Assembly (NCBI GenBank): GCA_910577165.1
Contig: CAJTLX010000003.1
Span: 1 to 64,000 of the forward strand
Reading direction: 5' to 3'
Origin: an uncultured Lachnospiraceae bacterium
Lineage (GTDB): Bacteria; Bacillota; Clostridia; Lachnospirales; Lachnospiraceae
DNA length: 64,000 nt
Position 1 is the stretch's first letter; each line of letters begins with the position of its first letter. Of this stretch, positions 35,775 to 44,512 are shown one piece after another. The position numbers were made by a program, and so were the translations under genes. A model generated the notes under the pieces. It searched no databases. It worked only from the letters and a program-made list of their open reading frames with translations, and was not told the origin of the DNA.

Positions 35775-36274
35775 TGAAGAAAATAACAGAAAAACGTATT
35801 GTTCATTTGGTTCTTCTTCTCCTCTTAGTCGGGGTGGATCAGATTACGAAGATTTGGGCGAGAAGTGCTTTAAAGGGGAAGGAAGATATCACTGTACTTC
35901 CGAATCTTTTAAGTTTTTCTTATCTGGAAAACCGCGGTGCCATCTGGGGAATCTTTCAGAATAAAACCGTATTTTTGATTTTGCTTACGGCGATTATTTT
36001 TTTGGTTGTCCTGTTTATCTATTTTAGGCTGCCAAAAAGTTCACGATACAATCCGGCAAGGCTTTTATTGGTCTTTATTGCAGCAGGAGGCCTTGGCAAT
36101 ATTATCGATCGCATTATCTTTGGTTATGTGACCGATTTTATCCGTTTTGATTTTATTGAATTTCCAGTTTTCAACGTGGCGGATATGTATATTACCGTCT
36201 GCGAGGTGATCGCGCTGATCCTGCTTTTTTTTGTGTATCGGACAGATTTAGACGAGAAAGAAGAGAAGAAATAG
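35771..36274 (+). CDS. lspA: Lipoprotein signal peptidase (signal peptidase II)
   Basis: An aspartyl protease of the membrane that removes lipoprotein signal peptides, for example from the DacA-type lipoprotein encoded upstream in this window. Four membrane helices; the catalytic pair is Asp113 in GNIIDR and Asp138 in FNVADMY. 167 residues. The ATG at 35771 overlaps the aroB stop (a second ATG follows at once), giving translational coupling. rluD follows after 24 bases, as is usual. Confidence 0.96.
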   Translation: MMKKITEKRIVHLVLLLLLVGVDQITKIWARSALKGKEDITVLPNLLSFSYLENRGAIWGIFQNKTVFLILLTAIIFLVVLFIYFRLPKSSRYNPARLLLVFIAAGGLGNIIDRIIFGYVTDFIRFDFIEFPVFNVADMYITVCEVIALILLFFVYRTDLDEKEEKK

Positions 36275-36298
36275 AGTGCGTTTTGGAGGAGTAATCCG

Positions 36299-37270
36299 AT
36301 GGAATATCCAGATTTTGACGGGGAAGTCTTTGAACTTGTGGTGGAAAAAGAGTATGACGGCTGGCGGGTGGACAAGCTTCTCTCCCAATACCGGGAAGAT
36401 CTCTCCCGCTCGTATATCCAAAAACTGATTGATGAGGGTAGGGTTCTTGTCGAGGGAAAGAAAGTAAAGACTGGATTTAAAGTGAGCAACAATTTACGGA
36501 TTCAAGTGTATTTGCCCCCGCTAAAGGAACTTCTTATCGAGCCGGAAAATATTCCGCTTGATATCCTCTATGAGGATGAGGATGTGATCCTGATCAACAA
36601 GGGCAAAAACATGGTGGTGCATCCTGCGGTCGGACATTACAGCGGTACATTAGTTAACGCGCTGCTCTATCACTGCAAGGGAAAGTTATCTGGAATCAAC
36701 GGCGTGCTGCGCCCTGGAATCGTACATCGCATTGACCGCAATACCACTGGGGTGATTGTGGTCTGCAAAAATGACCGGGCGCACCAGGCACTCTCGGAAC
36801 AATTAAAACTTCATTCTATTACGCGGAAATACAACGCGCTTGTCCATGGGAGTTTTAAAGAAAAAAGCGGGCGGATTGAGGGTGCGATCGGTCGTCACCC
36901 GATTGACCGCAAGAAAATGGCAATCAATGAGAAAAACGGAAAACCGGCCGTAACCCATTATACGGTACTGGAAAATTTTGGAAGTCAATACGCCCATATT
37001 GAGTGCCAGTTAGAAACCGGACGAACCCATCAAATTCGGGTTCATATGGCATCAATAAACCATCCGCTCTTAGGCGATGAAGTCTATGGGAGAGGCAAAA
37101 ATCTGTTTTCTCTGGAGGGACAGGCACTGCACGCCAGAGTCTTGGGGTTCCTGCATCCGACCACAAAAAATTACATGGAGTTTGAGGCACCACTGCCGGA
37201 ATATTTTTCCACATTAATTTCGCGGCTGCGAAGGGTAGGGGGGGAAGGAAATGAAGCGAAATCTTATTGA
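36299..37270 (+). CDS. rluD: Pseudouridine synthase, RluD family
   Basis: Isomerises uridines in 23S rRNA. The 323 residues have an N-terminal S4 domain (WRVDKLLSQ to VLVEGKKVK, about 22-60) and the catalytic domain with Asp146 in HRIDRNTTGV, then GRTHQIRVHMA. lspA-rluD is a conserved Firmicute pair. RBS TTGGAGGAG. Its end overlaps the next gene by 20 bases. Confidence 0.95.
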   Translation: MEYPDFDGEVFELVVEKEYDGWRVDKLLSQYREDLSRSYIQKLIDEGRVLVEGKKVKTGFKVSNNLRIQVYLPPLKELLIEPENIPLDILYEDEDVILINKGKNMVVHPAVGHYSGTLVNALLYHCKGKLSGINGVLRPGIVHRIDRNTTGVIVVCKNDRAHQALSEQLKLHSITRKYNALVHGSFKEKSGRIEGAIGRHPIDRKKMAINEKNGKPAVTHYTVLENFGSQYAHIECQLETGRTHQIRVHMASINHPLLGDEVYGRGKNLFSLEGQALHARVLGFLHPTTKNYMEFEAPLPEYFSTLISRLRRVGGEGNEAKSY

Positions 37271-38540
37271 AAAGCTGTTGGACTGGAAGCAGAAAAAACC
37301 ATACACCCCCCTGTTTCTTTCCGGAATGCGCGGGTGTGGAAAAACCTACCTGGCAATGGAATTTGCGAAATCCTTTTATGAAGGAATGCTCTACTTAAAT
37401 TTTGAACAGAAGAATGCACAGGGACAGGCACTGCTTGCTGAGGTAGGGCAGTTTCATACCATGGAAGATTTTGTGGCGTGCATCTGCCGCATTTTTGATC
37501 TTCCGAAAGAATATCTTGCACATTTTTTGATTATTTTAGATGAGGCATATGAGGAGAGGGCAGTGTGGGACTTTATTGTTTCCATCGCTGCTGACTGCGC
37601 AAAACTTCCTTCCTGCGAGGCAGCAGGACAAACAGAAGTTTTCAGCCGAAAGAGTGTAGGAAATCTGTTGGTTTTATCCAGCCGAATGCCCGCACTGCCA
37701 AAAGAATTTTCCCAGTTTGTACTTTATCCGCTCCAGTTTGACGAATTTCTCTCCGCCATAGGTGAAGAATGGTACAGCGAGGTAATCCGGGGACATTTTG
37801 AAACAAATCATCGAATTCCCGGAATTGTCCACGGGGAGTTAAGCGATCGCTTTGAAGATTATTTGTGTACCGGAGGAATGCCGACCGCGATAAATGAGTA
37901 TCTTTGTTTTGAGCGGACGGATAACCTTCCTGAGATACATCAGGCATATCTCGGTCATATCCTCCACAAAATCGGAAAACAGTACGGGGAAGGAGAGGCA
38001 CTAAAAATGCGCCAGGTTCTTGAGGTACTTCCCGCGCAGCTAAATAAAAATAATCCAAAATTTCAGTACCGCCTAATTCGGCGCGGAGCAACGCAGGCAC
38101 TTTTTCTTGGAGCCATAAAGGAATTGGCTAAGGCGCGCTTGATCTTACTTTGTACAAGGGAGGATAAGAAAGAATTGTTTCGGGCTTTTCCTGCGGATTC
38201 CTCCCTGTTATACGCACTGGCAGGAGAGTGGAAGAGGGAAAAGCTTCCTCTTCGCCGTCCGCTTTTGGAATCCTATATCATGCAAACCCTTTGCTGCTGC
38301 GGCTATCAGCCTGTCTTTTGGGAATCCTCCTCGCAGGCGCGCATTGATTTTCTGATTGAAATGGACGGGGTTAATATCCCGGTGGAATTAAAAATTGAGG
38401 GAAATTTACATTCAAAAAGCATTGGAATCTACCAGGCATCCCATGAAATTCCGTATTCTTTTCGAATTTGCGCACATAATTTTGATTTTTCAAACCAAGT
38501 GAGAACAATCCCCTATTATGCGGCATTCTGTATGGGATAA
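37251..38540 (+). CDS. AAA-type ATPase with DUF4143-like C-terminus
   Basis: A 429-residue protein of the AAA_14/DUF4143 kind. Walker A is SGMRGCGKTYL (about residues 24-34), Walker B FLIILDEAYE, and the arginine-like region PLQFDEFLSA follows. The C-terminal half (FEDYLCTGGMPTAINEYL, then a PD-(D/E)XK-like core with RIDFLIEMDG and PVELKIEG) fits DUF4143. These ATPases are common and of unknown function, possibly defence related or toxin related. It overlaps rluD by 20 bases, with GGGGGGAAGG as ribosome site, so it depends on the rluD transcript. Confidence 0.82.
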   Translation: MKRNLIEKLLDWKQKKPYTPLFLSGMRGCGKTYLAMEFAKSFYEGMLYLNFEQKNAQGQALLAEVGQFHTMEDFVACICRIFDLPKEYLAHFLIILDEAYEERAVWDFIVSIAADCAKLPSCEAAGQTEVFSRKSVGNLLVLSSRMPALPKEFSQFVLYPLQFDEFLSAIGEEWYSEVIRGHFETNHRIPGIVHGELSDRFEDYLCTGGMPTAINEYLCFERTDNLPEIHQAYLGHILHKIGKQYGEGEALKMRQVLEVLPAQLNKNNPKFQYRLIRRGATQALFLGAIKELAKARLILLCTREDKKELFRAFPADSSLLYALAGEWKREKLPLRRPLLESYIMQTLCCCGYQPVFWESSSQARIDFLIEMDGVNIPVELKIEGNLHSKSIGIYQASHEIPYSFRICAHNFDFSNQVRTIPYYAAFCMG

Positions 38541-38594
38541 TCCTTTTTGTCTGCGTTTTTTTATTTTGATCAGACAGAATCACAAAACTAACAG

Positions 38595-38623
38595 TTGCCA
38601 TAAATTAGATTTTCTGTTATAAT
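38595..38623 (+). promoter_or_regulatory. Sigma-A promoter of the blaI-type gene
   Basis: TTGCCA (38595-38600), 17 bases, TATAAT (38618-38623), with TG one base before the -10 (TGTTATAAT, extended -10). A loose palindrome GTAA-TTTATG-TTAC lies just after the -10 (38628-38641) and could be the repressor operator. Confidence 0.78.
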
Positions 38624-38650
38624 TACGGTAATTTATGTTACGATTCTATA

Positions 38651-38770
38651 TATTCGGTGATTAAAAATTGCCGAATACATAGACCTCCGGGGGATGCGCA
38701 CTCGCACGAAGATGCAGATGCCGCTTCAGCGGCCGTGCTCGGCGCAGATGGCGATAATTAATCGCCATCT
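38651..38770 (+). repeat. Structured leader of the blaI-type gene; hairpin repeat
   Basis: The roughly 200-base leader folds into several hairpins: TATTCGG with CCGAATA (38651-38677), GCACG with CGTGC enclosing GCCGC-TTCA-GCGGC (38704-38738), and AGATGGCGAT-AATTA-ATCGCCATCT (38746-38770). No T-run follows, so these are not terminators. The motif family (GATGCAG, GCTTCAGC, GCGCACTCG) loosely recurs near 57360 and 61560. Confidence 0.55.
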
Positions 38771-38838
38771 ATATATTACGGAAATAGGACAAAAAATGAA
38801 ATCGAAAGAGAACAATTCAAAGAGGGGTTTTGAGAACA

Positions 38839-39219
38839 ATGGCCGATATTAAATTGCATGAAGGAGAATTGAATATTATGGAGCTGTTATGGTCAAATAA
38901 GTCCTTAGCAGCAAAAGATATTGCGAAAATAATTAAAGATTATGTGGGCTGGGAGAAAAATACAACCTATACCGTGATCAAGCGTCTGGTGGAAAAAGGC
39001 GCGATCAAGCGGGAAGATCCCGGTTTTATTTGCAGAGCGATCATCTCTAAGCGCGCAATTCAGTTCTCGGAGACTGAAATCCTTTTAGATAAGCTTTACA
39101 GCGGTTCTCTAATCAAATTTTTTGTTGACTATCTGGGAAATCAGGTTCTAAGTTCGGAGGAAATAGGAGAGTTACAAAAAATTGTCAATGATTATCACAA
39201 TAAAAATTCAAAAATTTAA
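38839..39219 (+). CDS. BlaI/MecI/CopY-type transcriptional repressor
   Basis: A 126-residue winged-helix repressor: helix-turn-helix AAKDIAKIIKD followed by WEKNTTYTVIKRLVEKGAIKRE, the family signature, and a C-terminal dimerisation helix. In the family the protein is inactivated by proteolysis through a BlaR1/MecR1 sensor or by metal. No blaR1 and no beta-lactamase gene is next to it. The ATG at 38839 is preferred over a TTG at 38830 that sits too close to AGAGGGG. It is 20 bases before the S66 carboxypeptidase gene, a possible target. Confidence 0.88.
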   Translation: MADIKLHEGELNIMELLWSNKSLAAKDIAKIIKDYVGWEKNTTYTVIKRLVEKGAIKREDPGFICRAIISKRAIQFSETEILLDKLYSGSLIKFFVDYLGNQVLSSEEIGELQKIVNDYHNKNSKI

Positions 39220-39239
39220 AGGAAAGGATTTTTTAACTT

Positions 39240-40304
39240 ATGCCAGCAATAACAAAAGTCACTGGAAAAATGAAATATCCCAAATTTTTAAAAGAAGGTG
39301 GAGTGATCGGCTGTGTCGCTCCATCTTTTGGTTGTAATATTGAGCCTTACCACTCCGCATTTTTGCACGCCTGCAACCGATTTACCCAGATGGGGTATGG
39401 ACTGGATCTCGGTCTGAATTGTTTTGCCGGGGACGGGATTGGAATCAGCAGTACACCGCAAAGTTGCGGGGAGGAACTGACAAATTATTATGCATCATAT
39501 AAAAATGATATTTTGCTTTCCTGCGGCGGCGGAGAACTGATGTGTGAGGCATTGGATTATGTTGACTTTGAACGTCTAAAAGCAGCAATACCAAAATGGT
39601 ATGTGGGCTATTCGGACAATACCAATTTTACTTTCTTATTGACCACAATTTTGGAAACTTCTTCCATTTACGCGCCATGCGCACCGACATTTGGGATGGA
39701 GCCATGGCATGAGAGTATAGAGGATCTGTGGGAACTTCTCCATGGAAGAAAATTACAGTTTAAAGGATACCCACTCTGGGAAAAGGAATCCTTAAAAACT
39801 CCTGAACAGCCTTTGATTCCTTACCATGTGACAGAGCCGAAAGTTCTGCGAATTTTTTCGGATGGCGAAAAGGAGGACGAGATTTTTATGGAAGGTCGCC
39901 TTCTTGGTGGCTGTATGGATTGTCTGGTCAATTTGCTTGGGACAAACTACGATAATGTGTCAAATTATATTAAAGCTTATCAAAATGACGGATTTCTCTG
40001 GTTTTTGGAATCATGCGACTTAAATGTATTCGGCATTCGCCGCGCAATCTGGCAGATGGAACATACGGGGTGGTTTGAGCATATCAGGGGAGTCCTGATT
40101 GGTCGTCCATATTGTTTTGGAGAAGAATCCATGGGATTAGATCAGTATCATGCCGTGGTAGATCTGCTTACAAAATACCATGTGCCAATAATTATGGATA
40201 TGGATTTCGGACATTTGCCTCCGGCAATGCCGATGATCTGCGGCGCGTATGCAAAGGTACAGGCTAAGGGAAACGATGTAAAAATAGAATATCAATTGAA
40301 ATAA
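39240..40304 (+). CDS. S66 family LD-carboxypeptidase / MccF-like peptidase
   Basis: A 354-residue serine peptidase of the S66 family, which includes LD-carboxypeptidases that act on peptidoglycan tetrapeptides and MccF, which detoxifies microcin C. The catalytic Ser is in VGYSDNTN, the Glu in WFLESCD and the His in MDFGHLPP; GGGELMCE is the oxyanion region. RBS AAAGGA. Placed 20 bases after the BlaI-type repressor, so probably co-transcribed. The choice between wall recycling and drug resistance is open. Confidence 0.88.
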   Translation: MPAITKVTGKMKYPKFLKEGGVIGCVAPSFGCNIEPYHSAFLHACNRFTQMGYGLDLGLNCFAGDGIGISSTPQSCGEELTNYYASYKNDILLSCGGGELMCEALDYVDFERLKAAIPKWYVGYSDNTNFTFLLTTILETSSIYAPCAPTFGMEPWHESIEDLWELLHGRKLQFKGYPLWEKESLKTPEQPLIPYHVTEPKVLRIFSDGEKEDEIFMEGRLLGGCMDCLVNLLGTNYDNVSNYIKAYQNDGFLWFLESCDLNVFGIRRAIWQMEHTGWFEHIRGVLIGRPYCFGEESMGLDQYHAVVDLLTKYHVPIIMDMDFGHLPPAMPMICGAYAKVQAKGNDVKIEYQLK

Positions 40305-40371
40305 TAATTTTTTAGGCTTAAAATATAGATTATTAATTTAATAAATTGGAAAATTCAGGGAGTTTTTTGCC

Positions 40372-40405
40372 ATTATTTCGTAAAACCTGAGTTTAGCGAA
40401 ATAAT
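40372..40405. other. dif-like palindrome upstream of the Xer-like recombinase
   Basis: A near-perfect palindrome: ATTATTTCGTAAA, seven spacer bases (ACCTGAG), then TTTA-G-CGAAATAAT. Read as a Xer site it gives 11-base arms ATTTCGTAAAA and TTTAGCGAAAT around a six-base centre CCTGAG, the geometry of dif. It lies 98 bases before the recombinase ATG, as difSL does before xerS. It could also be an operator. Confidence 0.5.
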
Positions 40406-40502
40406 AAACCGCACTCTGCCACGGGTAAATCTCCCCGATTTTCCCTTTATTTTATCTCGCAGAACAAGGATCTATTTTATTTTTGAGCGGATTTCATTTT
40501 TC

Positions 40503-41576
40503 ATGGAGGAATGGCTTTTGAAAAATTTAACTTATTCCCAGCAGATAAATCAAAAAAATATTTTAAAATTGCGGGAACTTCGCAGCGAACTGCCGAAATT
40601 CTTAAGTTCTTATTTTATCGGTGTGGATCATGTTTTGGCCAGCCGCACAAAAATTGCATATGCCATTGATTTAAAGACTTTTTTCGAGTATATCAAAACG
40701 TCAAACCCGATTTATCGCGACAAAAAAATTTGTGACTTTGAACTTGACTGCCTCTCCTCTCTCACCTTCACCGATATGAATGAATATATGGAATACTTAA
40801 AATTTTATAAGACGGCGGAGGGCAAAATGGTCACAAACAACGAGCGCGCAATCAAAAGAAAAATGGCAGCTGTCCGCTCAATGTATAATTTCTTTCACAA
40901 ATCGGAGGCGATCTTGGTAAATCCCGCCGCGCAGGTCGATATGCCAAGACTTCATGACAAAGCAATTATCCGTTTGGATGTAAATGAAATTGCAGATCTC
41001 TTAGATGCAGTGGAATCCGGGAATACCCTCTCCGATGCCCAAAGACGTTTCCATAAAAAAAATAAAAGGCGCGATTTAGCTCTATTAACCCTGATGCTTG
41101 GAACAGGAATTCGTGTGTCAGAATGTGTCGGATTAGATCTTATTGATCTTGATTTTAATAACGACCGGATTAAGATTGTGCGAAAAGGCGGATACGAAGC
41201 TTTTGTCTATTTTGGGGATGAAGTGCGCGAGGCACTAGAAGCCTACCTTGAGGAGCGCGAAGAAATTAAAGAGATTGTGTCAGGACATGAAAATGCCCTG
41301 TTTCTCTCCTCACGAAAACAGCGGATCACCGTGCGCAGCGTAGAAAATCTGGTAAAAAAATATGCGCAGACAGTTACGGTAATGAAAAATATCACACCAC
41401 ATAAATTGAGAAGTACTTATGGCACTGCCCTCTATCAGCAGACGGGCGATATCTATTTAGTCGCGGATGTTCTCGGTCATAAAGATGTTAATACCACGAG
41501 AAAACATTATGCGGCAATCGAGGAAGAACGCCGTCGTATGGCAAAAGATAAAGTAATACTGCGGAAGGATAAATAA
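40503..41576 (+). CDS. Xer-like tyrosine recombinase
   Basis: A 357-residue site-specific recombinase. The N-terminal SAM-like core-binding domain is followed by the catalytic domain with Arg204 (GTGIRVSE), Lys228, His300 and Arg303 (HKLRST), His326 (VLGHKDVN) and the nucleophile Tyr336 (HYAA), so the active site is complete. No phage genes, relaxase or excisionase are nearby, and the length is close to single-protein chromosome dimer resolvases such as XerS (356). A housekeeping Xer role is therefore more likely than a mobile integrase. The nearby palindrome could be its target. RBS ATGGAGGAATGG overlaps the start. Confidence 0.85.
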   Translation: MEEWLLKNLTYSQQINQKNILKLRELRSELPKFLSSYFIGVDHVLASRTKIAYAIDLKTFFEYIKTSNPIYRDKKICDFELDCLSSLTFTDMNEYMEYLKFYKTAEGKMVTNNERAIKRKMAAVRSMYNFFHKSEAILVNPAAQVDMPRLHDKAIIRLDVNEIADLLDAVESGNTLSDAQRRFHKKNKRRDLALLTLMLGTGIRVSECVGLDLIDLDFNNDRIKIVRKGGYEAFVYFGDEVREALEAYLEEREEIKEIVSGHENALFLSSRKQRITVRSVENLVKKYAQTVTVMKNITPHKLRSTYGTALYQQTGDIYLVADVLGHKDVNTTRKHYAAIEEERRRMAKDKVILRKDK

Positions 41577-41593
41577 ATCCCTCCGCAGTATTA
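41554..41593 (+). terminator. Hairpin overlapping the recombinase stop
   Basis: TAATACTGCGGAAGGA (41554 on) pairs with TCCCTCCGCAGTATTA (to 41593), with one mismatch. The TAA stop codon lies in the loop. The T-run after it is interrupted; a CTCTTTTTT run follows about 20 bases later. Confidence 0.6.
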
Positions 41594-41749
41594 AAAACTG
41601 CTGCCCTCTTTTTTGATTATTCTCTTTTTCCGTTACTTTCTCTTTGATGTCCTCTTTTTAATTACTCTCTTTTCTCCTCTTTCTTAATTGCATCTATTTT
41701 TTTAAATTATTTCTTTACTTTTAGTTATTTTTCCAATTTCCCCCTTTTG
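41594..41749. other. Pyrimidine-rich tract between converging genes
   Basis: About 150 bases that are almost only C and T on the plus strand (for example CTCTTTTCTCCTCTTTCTT), hence purine-rich downstream of the amidase on the minus strand. No gene is seen. It could act as a terminator region for both genes, but no clear hairpin was found. Confidence 0.5.
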
Positions 41750-44428
41750 TTATCTTCCTGTCGGGTAATCCTTAAAGAATTGTACCACAGTATCATAAAT
41801 GGTCTTGGCGGCTTTTTTCTGCGTCGCTGGTGTGGTAATAATCTTGCGGTCACTTGCATTTGTGATAAATGCCAACTCAATCAATACTGCAGGCATTCTG
41901 GTCTCACGAACCACAACGAAATCTTTTGCGATAATTCCCCGGTTTTTCGTGCCAAGTGACTTCGAAAGATTTTCTGCTAAGGTAGTCGCCATCTGCTTTC
42001 CGGTAAGTCCACCACTTGTGGTACTTGTATTCAGAATGGAATAATATACGGAAGTCCCCGCGGCGGAAGTCGCAGAAGCCGCATTCATATGGAGGCTGAT
42101 AAAGATATCCGCTTCCACTCTGGAGGCAAAATCTGCGCGTTCATAGAGGTCAATCTTAACATCGCTTGTCCTGGTAAAATAAATCTTGATATTGGACCCT
42201 TCAAAATATTCTCTGGTATATTGATTTAATATAGTAAAATTGATATCTTTCTCGTTATATCCTCCGGCTGCTGCTCCCGGATCAATCCCGCCATGTCCGG
42301 CATCCAGAACAACTATCTTATCGTAGATCTCGGAAGGATTTCCAAGATGAAGCGAGAATCCGCCGTTCTCTTTCGCCAGCTGATACCCCTGAATGCGCGA
42401 GGTAGTTAAGATAATTTTTGTTCTTCCCCCCTCAAAATGCACAGAGATATCTTCTATTACAGGGTAAGGATTTCGAATCGCATCTGATTGATAAAACGCG
42501 GTGTGATTTCCCGGCATAGAAAGAACAATCCTTCGATTCCAATACTGATCTTCAATCACAAGATCCGAGATATTCACCCCATCCGGCAGTGAAGCAAAAA
42601 GTCCCTGGCGCACCGGTCTTGTATTATCTGTATTGTTCCCCGGCTTGTTTTCTGTTTCTCCCAGATACATATACAAAGCATTACTTTCAGAAACAAAACG
42701 AAGCTTTGTCTCCGATCTCGGCTTGTATAAAAGCTTGATCTGATTTGGATCGGTTTCCACCATATAGGCATGTTCAAAATAACTGCCGAACAATTCATCT
42801 GGAAAAACCAAGTTTCCCGCTGTATTGCAGGTATTGTGAAAATAGACCGCATCATACCCATCTTCCGTTCCCATCGTATACTGGAACGCCTTGACTCCCT
42901 TAAAACGCATATATTGTCCCGTCTGATTTTTTCCAACCTCCAGACCAACTAAATAATTTGGAAAAATGGTAATGGAAAGTTCACGGCCATCAGAGGTAAG
43001 CTCCAAATTATAGTATGGGAGCGTATCCGAGAGATCAAGCGCGAAAGAAGCACTGTTTTTTGCAGGGTCTGAATTTTGCAAAATCCGTGTTACGAGATTT
43101 CCTGACGGAAGCTTGTACTCTCTTGATATAGCGTAAGTATCACCGGCAGTTATCGTCAGGAGATTCTCTGTTAAAACGCTCTGTACCTGCCCGATCGGGC
43201 GGTCAAATTTTAAAATATACTGCTCGCAGTAAAGTTCATCTAAATTTTGAGTAAGCCCCTGTAAAATGGCAGTATTTCCTGTACTGCTTCGCGCAATACT
43301 CGTCTTGGCATTGTCGAGCGTATTTTCAAATTCCAGATATCGCTGCGCATCCACAACAAAGGAATACTCCACCTGATCCGAGATCTCAGGGGATGGTTCA
43401 GATGGATAGATTGTCGGCTCCGCTGTTTTTGGCAGAACACCCACCTGATCTGTTGTGCGTATCTCGGAGGTCTTCGTCGCAGAGTTCCAATTGTAATCAA
43501 ACCCCAGATATTCTGAGACAAAACGTCCCGGCACCATCATCTCCGTCGTGCCACTTATCAGATTAGTGACAAGGATCGGCGCGACACCACAGTCTAAATA
43601 CTCTCCATTTCGATATGCGGCGGTGCTGTTTTCCTGCAAGCTCAACACAATATCACCAATCTCAAAAACAATCTCCCCCGTTGTCTTATCATAGGAATAC
43701 TCCACATTCATCTGATTTTCGAATACTGTCTTTGCTCGAAGCATCGCTGTATTATTGATCAAAATGCTCGGAAGCCCCGGAAGAGAAATTTCCTTTCCGT
43801 CAAAATTCACCCTTCCCGCCGTCCCCAGATAAGATACCTTCTTATTATTATAGGATAGGGTAAGCATATCCCTGATAATGGCAGTAGAAGAATCCGAATC
43901 CCAGCGGTAATTATAGCCTAAGGACTCCGCCACAAAACGAGTCGGCACCATAATCCTAGTGATCCCCGCATCCATAAATTTCACCGTAACCGGCGCGGCA
44001 CTCATCGCGACGGACTTTCCATTTAACACTGCTGTCTTACTGTTTGGAGTGAGAACCAACACATTGCCATCCTTGTAAAAGGTGAGTGAATTGTTCGCGC
44101 CCTTTTTGCAGGAAACCCCCAGCGCGCAGGAAAAAATCTCATAATACGGACCGAGTGCTACCCCGTTATCCGTTAAAATCCCCGTCATTTTTCCGAGAGA
44201 AACCGAATTGCCATTGTACTCATATGCCGCCCGTGTCCCCGTATAAGTCACGGTCTTTTTCGTATCCACATAATAAAGTTTTACTCCCGCTGCATTTACC
44301 GCTACTGCGGGCAATACAGAAAATATCATTATCATACTGAGAAATAGTGCGCATTGCTTTATCCATCGCTTTCGATATCCTGTCCTTCTCTGTTCGTGTT
44401 CTTTTCTTTTTTGAAACAATATGTACAC
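41750..44428 (-). CDS. N-acetylmuramoyl-L-alanine amidase with copper-amine-oxidase-like domains
   Basis: An 892-residue secreted cell-wall hydrolase. N-terminal signal peptide (hydrophobic FLSMIMIFSVLPAVAVNAAG, cleavage near residue 45), then two copper amine oxidase N-terminal-like repeats (each with MVPTRFVAESLGY-type or MVPGRFVSEYLGF segments, about 45-330), an AMIN-like beta region, and at about 705-890 an Amidase_3 domain with VLDAGHGG, YNEKDIN, ISLHMNAA (zinc ligands) and the catalytic Glu in VLIELAF. The start is a GTG at 44428; a TTG three codons on is possible. It cleaves the stem peptide from MurNAc. It has no neighbours in its direction and faces the recombinase. Confidence 0.9.
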   Translation of the reverse strand: MYILFQKRKEHEQRRTGYRKRWIKQCALFLSMIMIFSVLPAVAVNAAGVKLYYVDTKKTVTYTGTRAAYEYNGNSVSLGKMTGILTDNGVALGPYYEIFSCALGVSCKKGANNSLTFYKDGNVLVLTPNSKTAVLNGKSVAMSAAPVTVKFMDAGITRIMVPTRFVAESLGYNYRWDSDSSTAIIRDMLTLSYNNKKVSYLGTAGRVNFDGKEISLPGLPSILINNTAMLRAKTVFENQMNVEYSYDKTTGEIVFEIGDIVLSLQENSTAAYRNGEYLDCGVAPILVTNLISGTTEMMVPGRFVSEYLGFDYNWNSATKTSEIRTTDQVGVLPKTAEPTIYPSEPSPEISDQVEYSFVVDAQRYLEFENTLDNAKTSIARSSTGNTAILQGLTQNLDELYCEQYILKFDRPIGQVQSVLTENLLTITAGDTYAISREYKLPSGNLVTRILQNSDPAKNSASFALDLSDTLPYYNLELTSDGRELSITIFPNYLVGLEVGKNQTGQYMRFKGVKAFQYTMGTEDGYDAVYFHNTCNTAGNLVFPDELFGSYFEHAYMVETDPNQIKLLYKPRSETKLRFVSESNALYMYLGETENKPGNNTDNTRPVRQGLFASLPDGVNISDLVIEDQYWNRRIVLSMPGNHTAFYQSDAIRNPYPVIEDISVHFEGGRTKIILTTSRIQGYQLAKENGGFSLHLGNPSEIYDKIVVLDAGHGGIDPGAAAGGYNEKDINFTILNQYTREYFEGSNIKIYFTRTSDVKIDLYERADFASRVEADIFISLHMNAASATSAAGTSVYYSILNTSTTSGGLTGKQMATTLAENLSKSLGTKNRGIIAKDFVVVRETRMPAVLIELAFITNASDRKIITTPATQKKAAKTIYDTVVQFFKDYPTGR

Positions 44429-44512
44429 AACCTTTCTATCCTCTTTCTTAAAATACGACCAGTTACTATATTTATCGTATTAGAAAAGCGTGTTATCTTT
44501 GTGTCAAAATAT

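Noticed and set aside
38651..38770. Known riboswitch before the blaI-type gene
   Set aside because: The hairpins do not match any metabolite riboswitch core that I can recall, and the gene is not metabolic.
40503..41576. Mobile integrase / prophage
   Set aside because: The recombinase is complete, but no phage, relaxase, excisionase or attachment-site duplication is visible nearby.
41747..42044. Plus-strand ORFs opposite the amidase
   Set aside because: Antisense shadows; the amidase frame carries the complete zinc and catalytic motifs.
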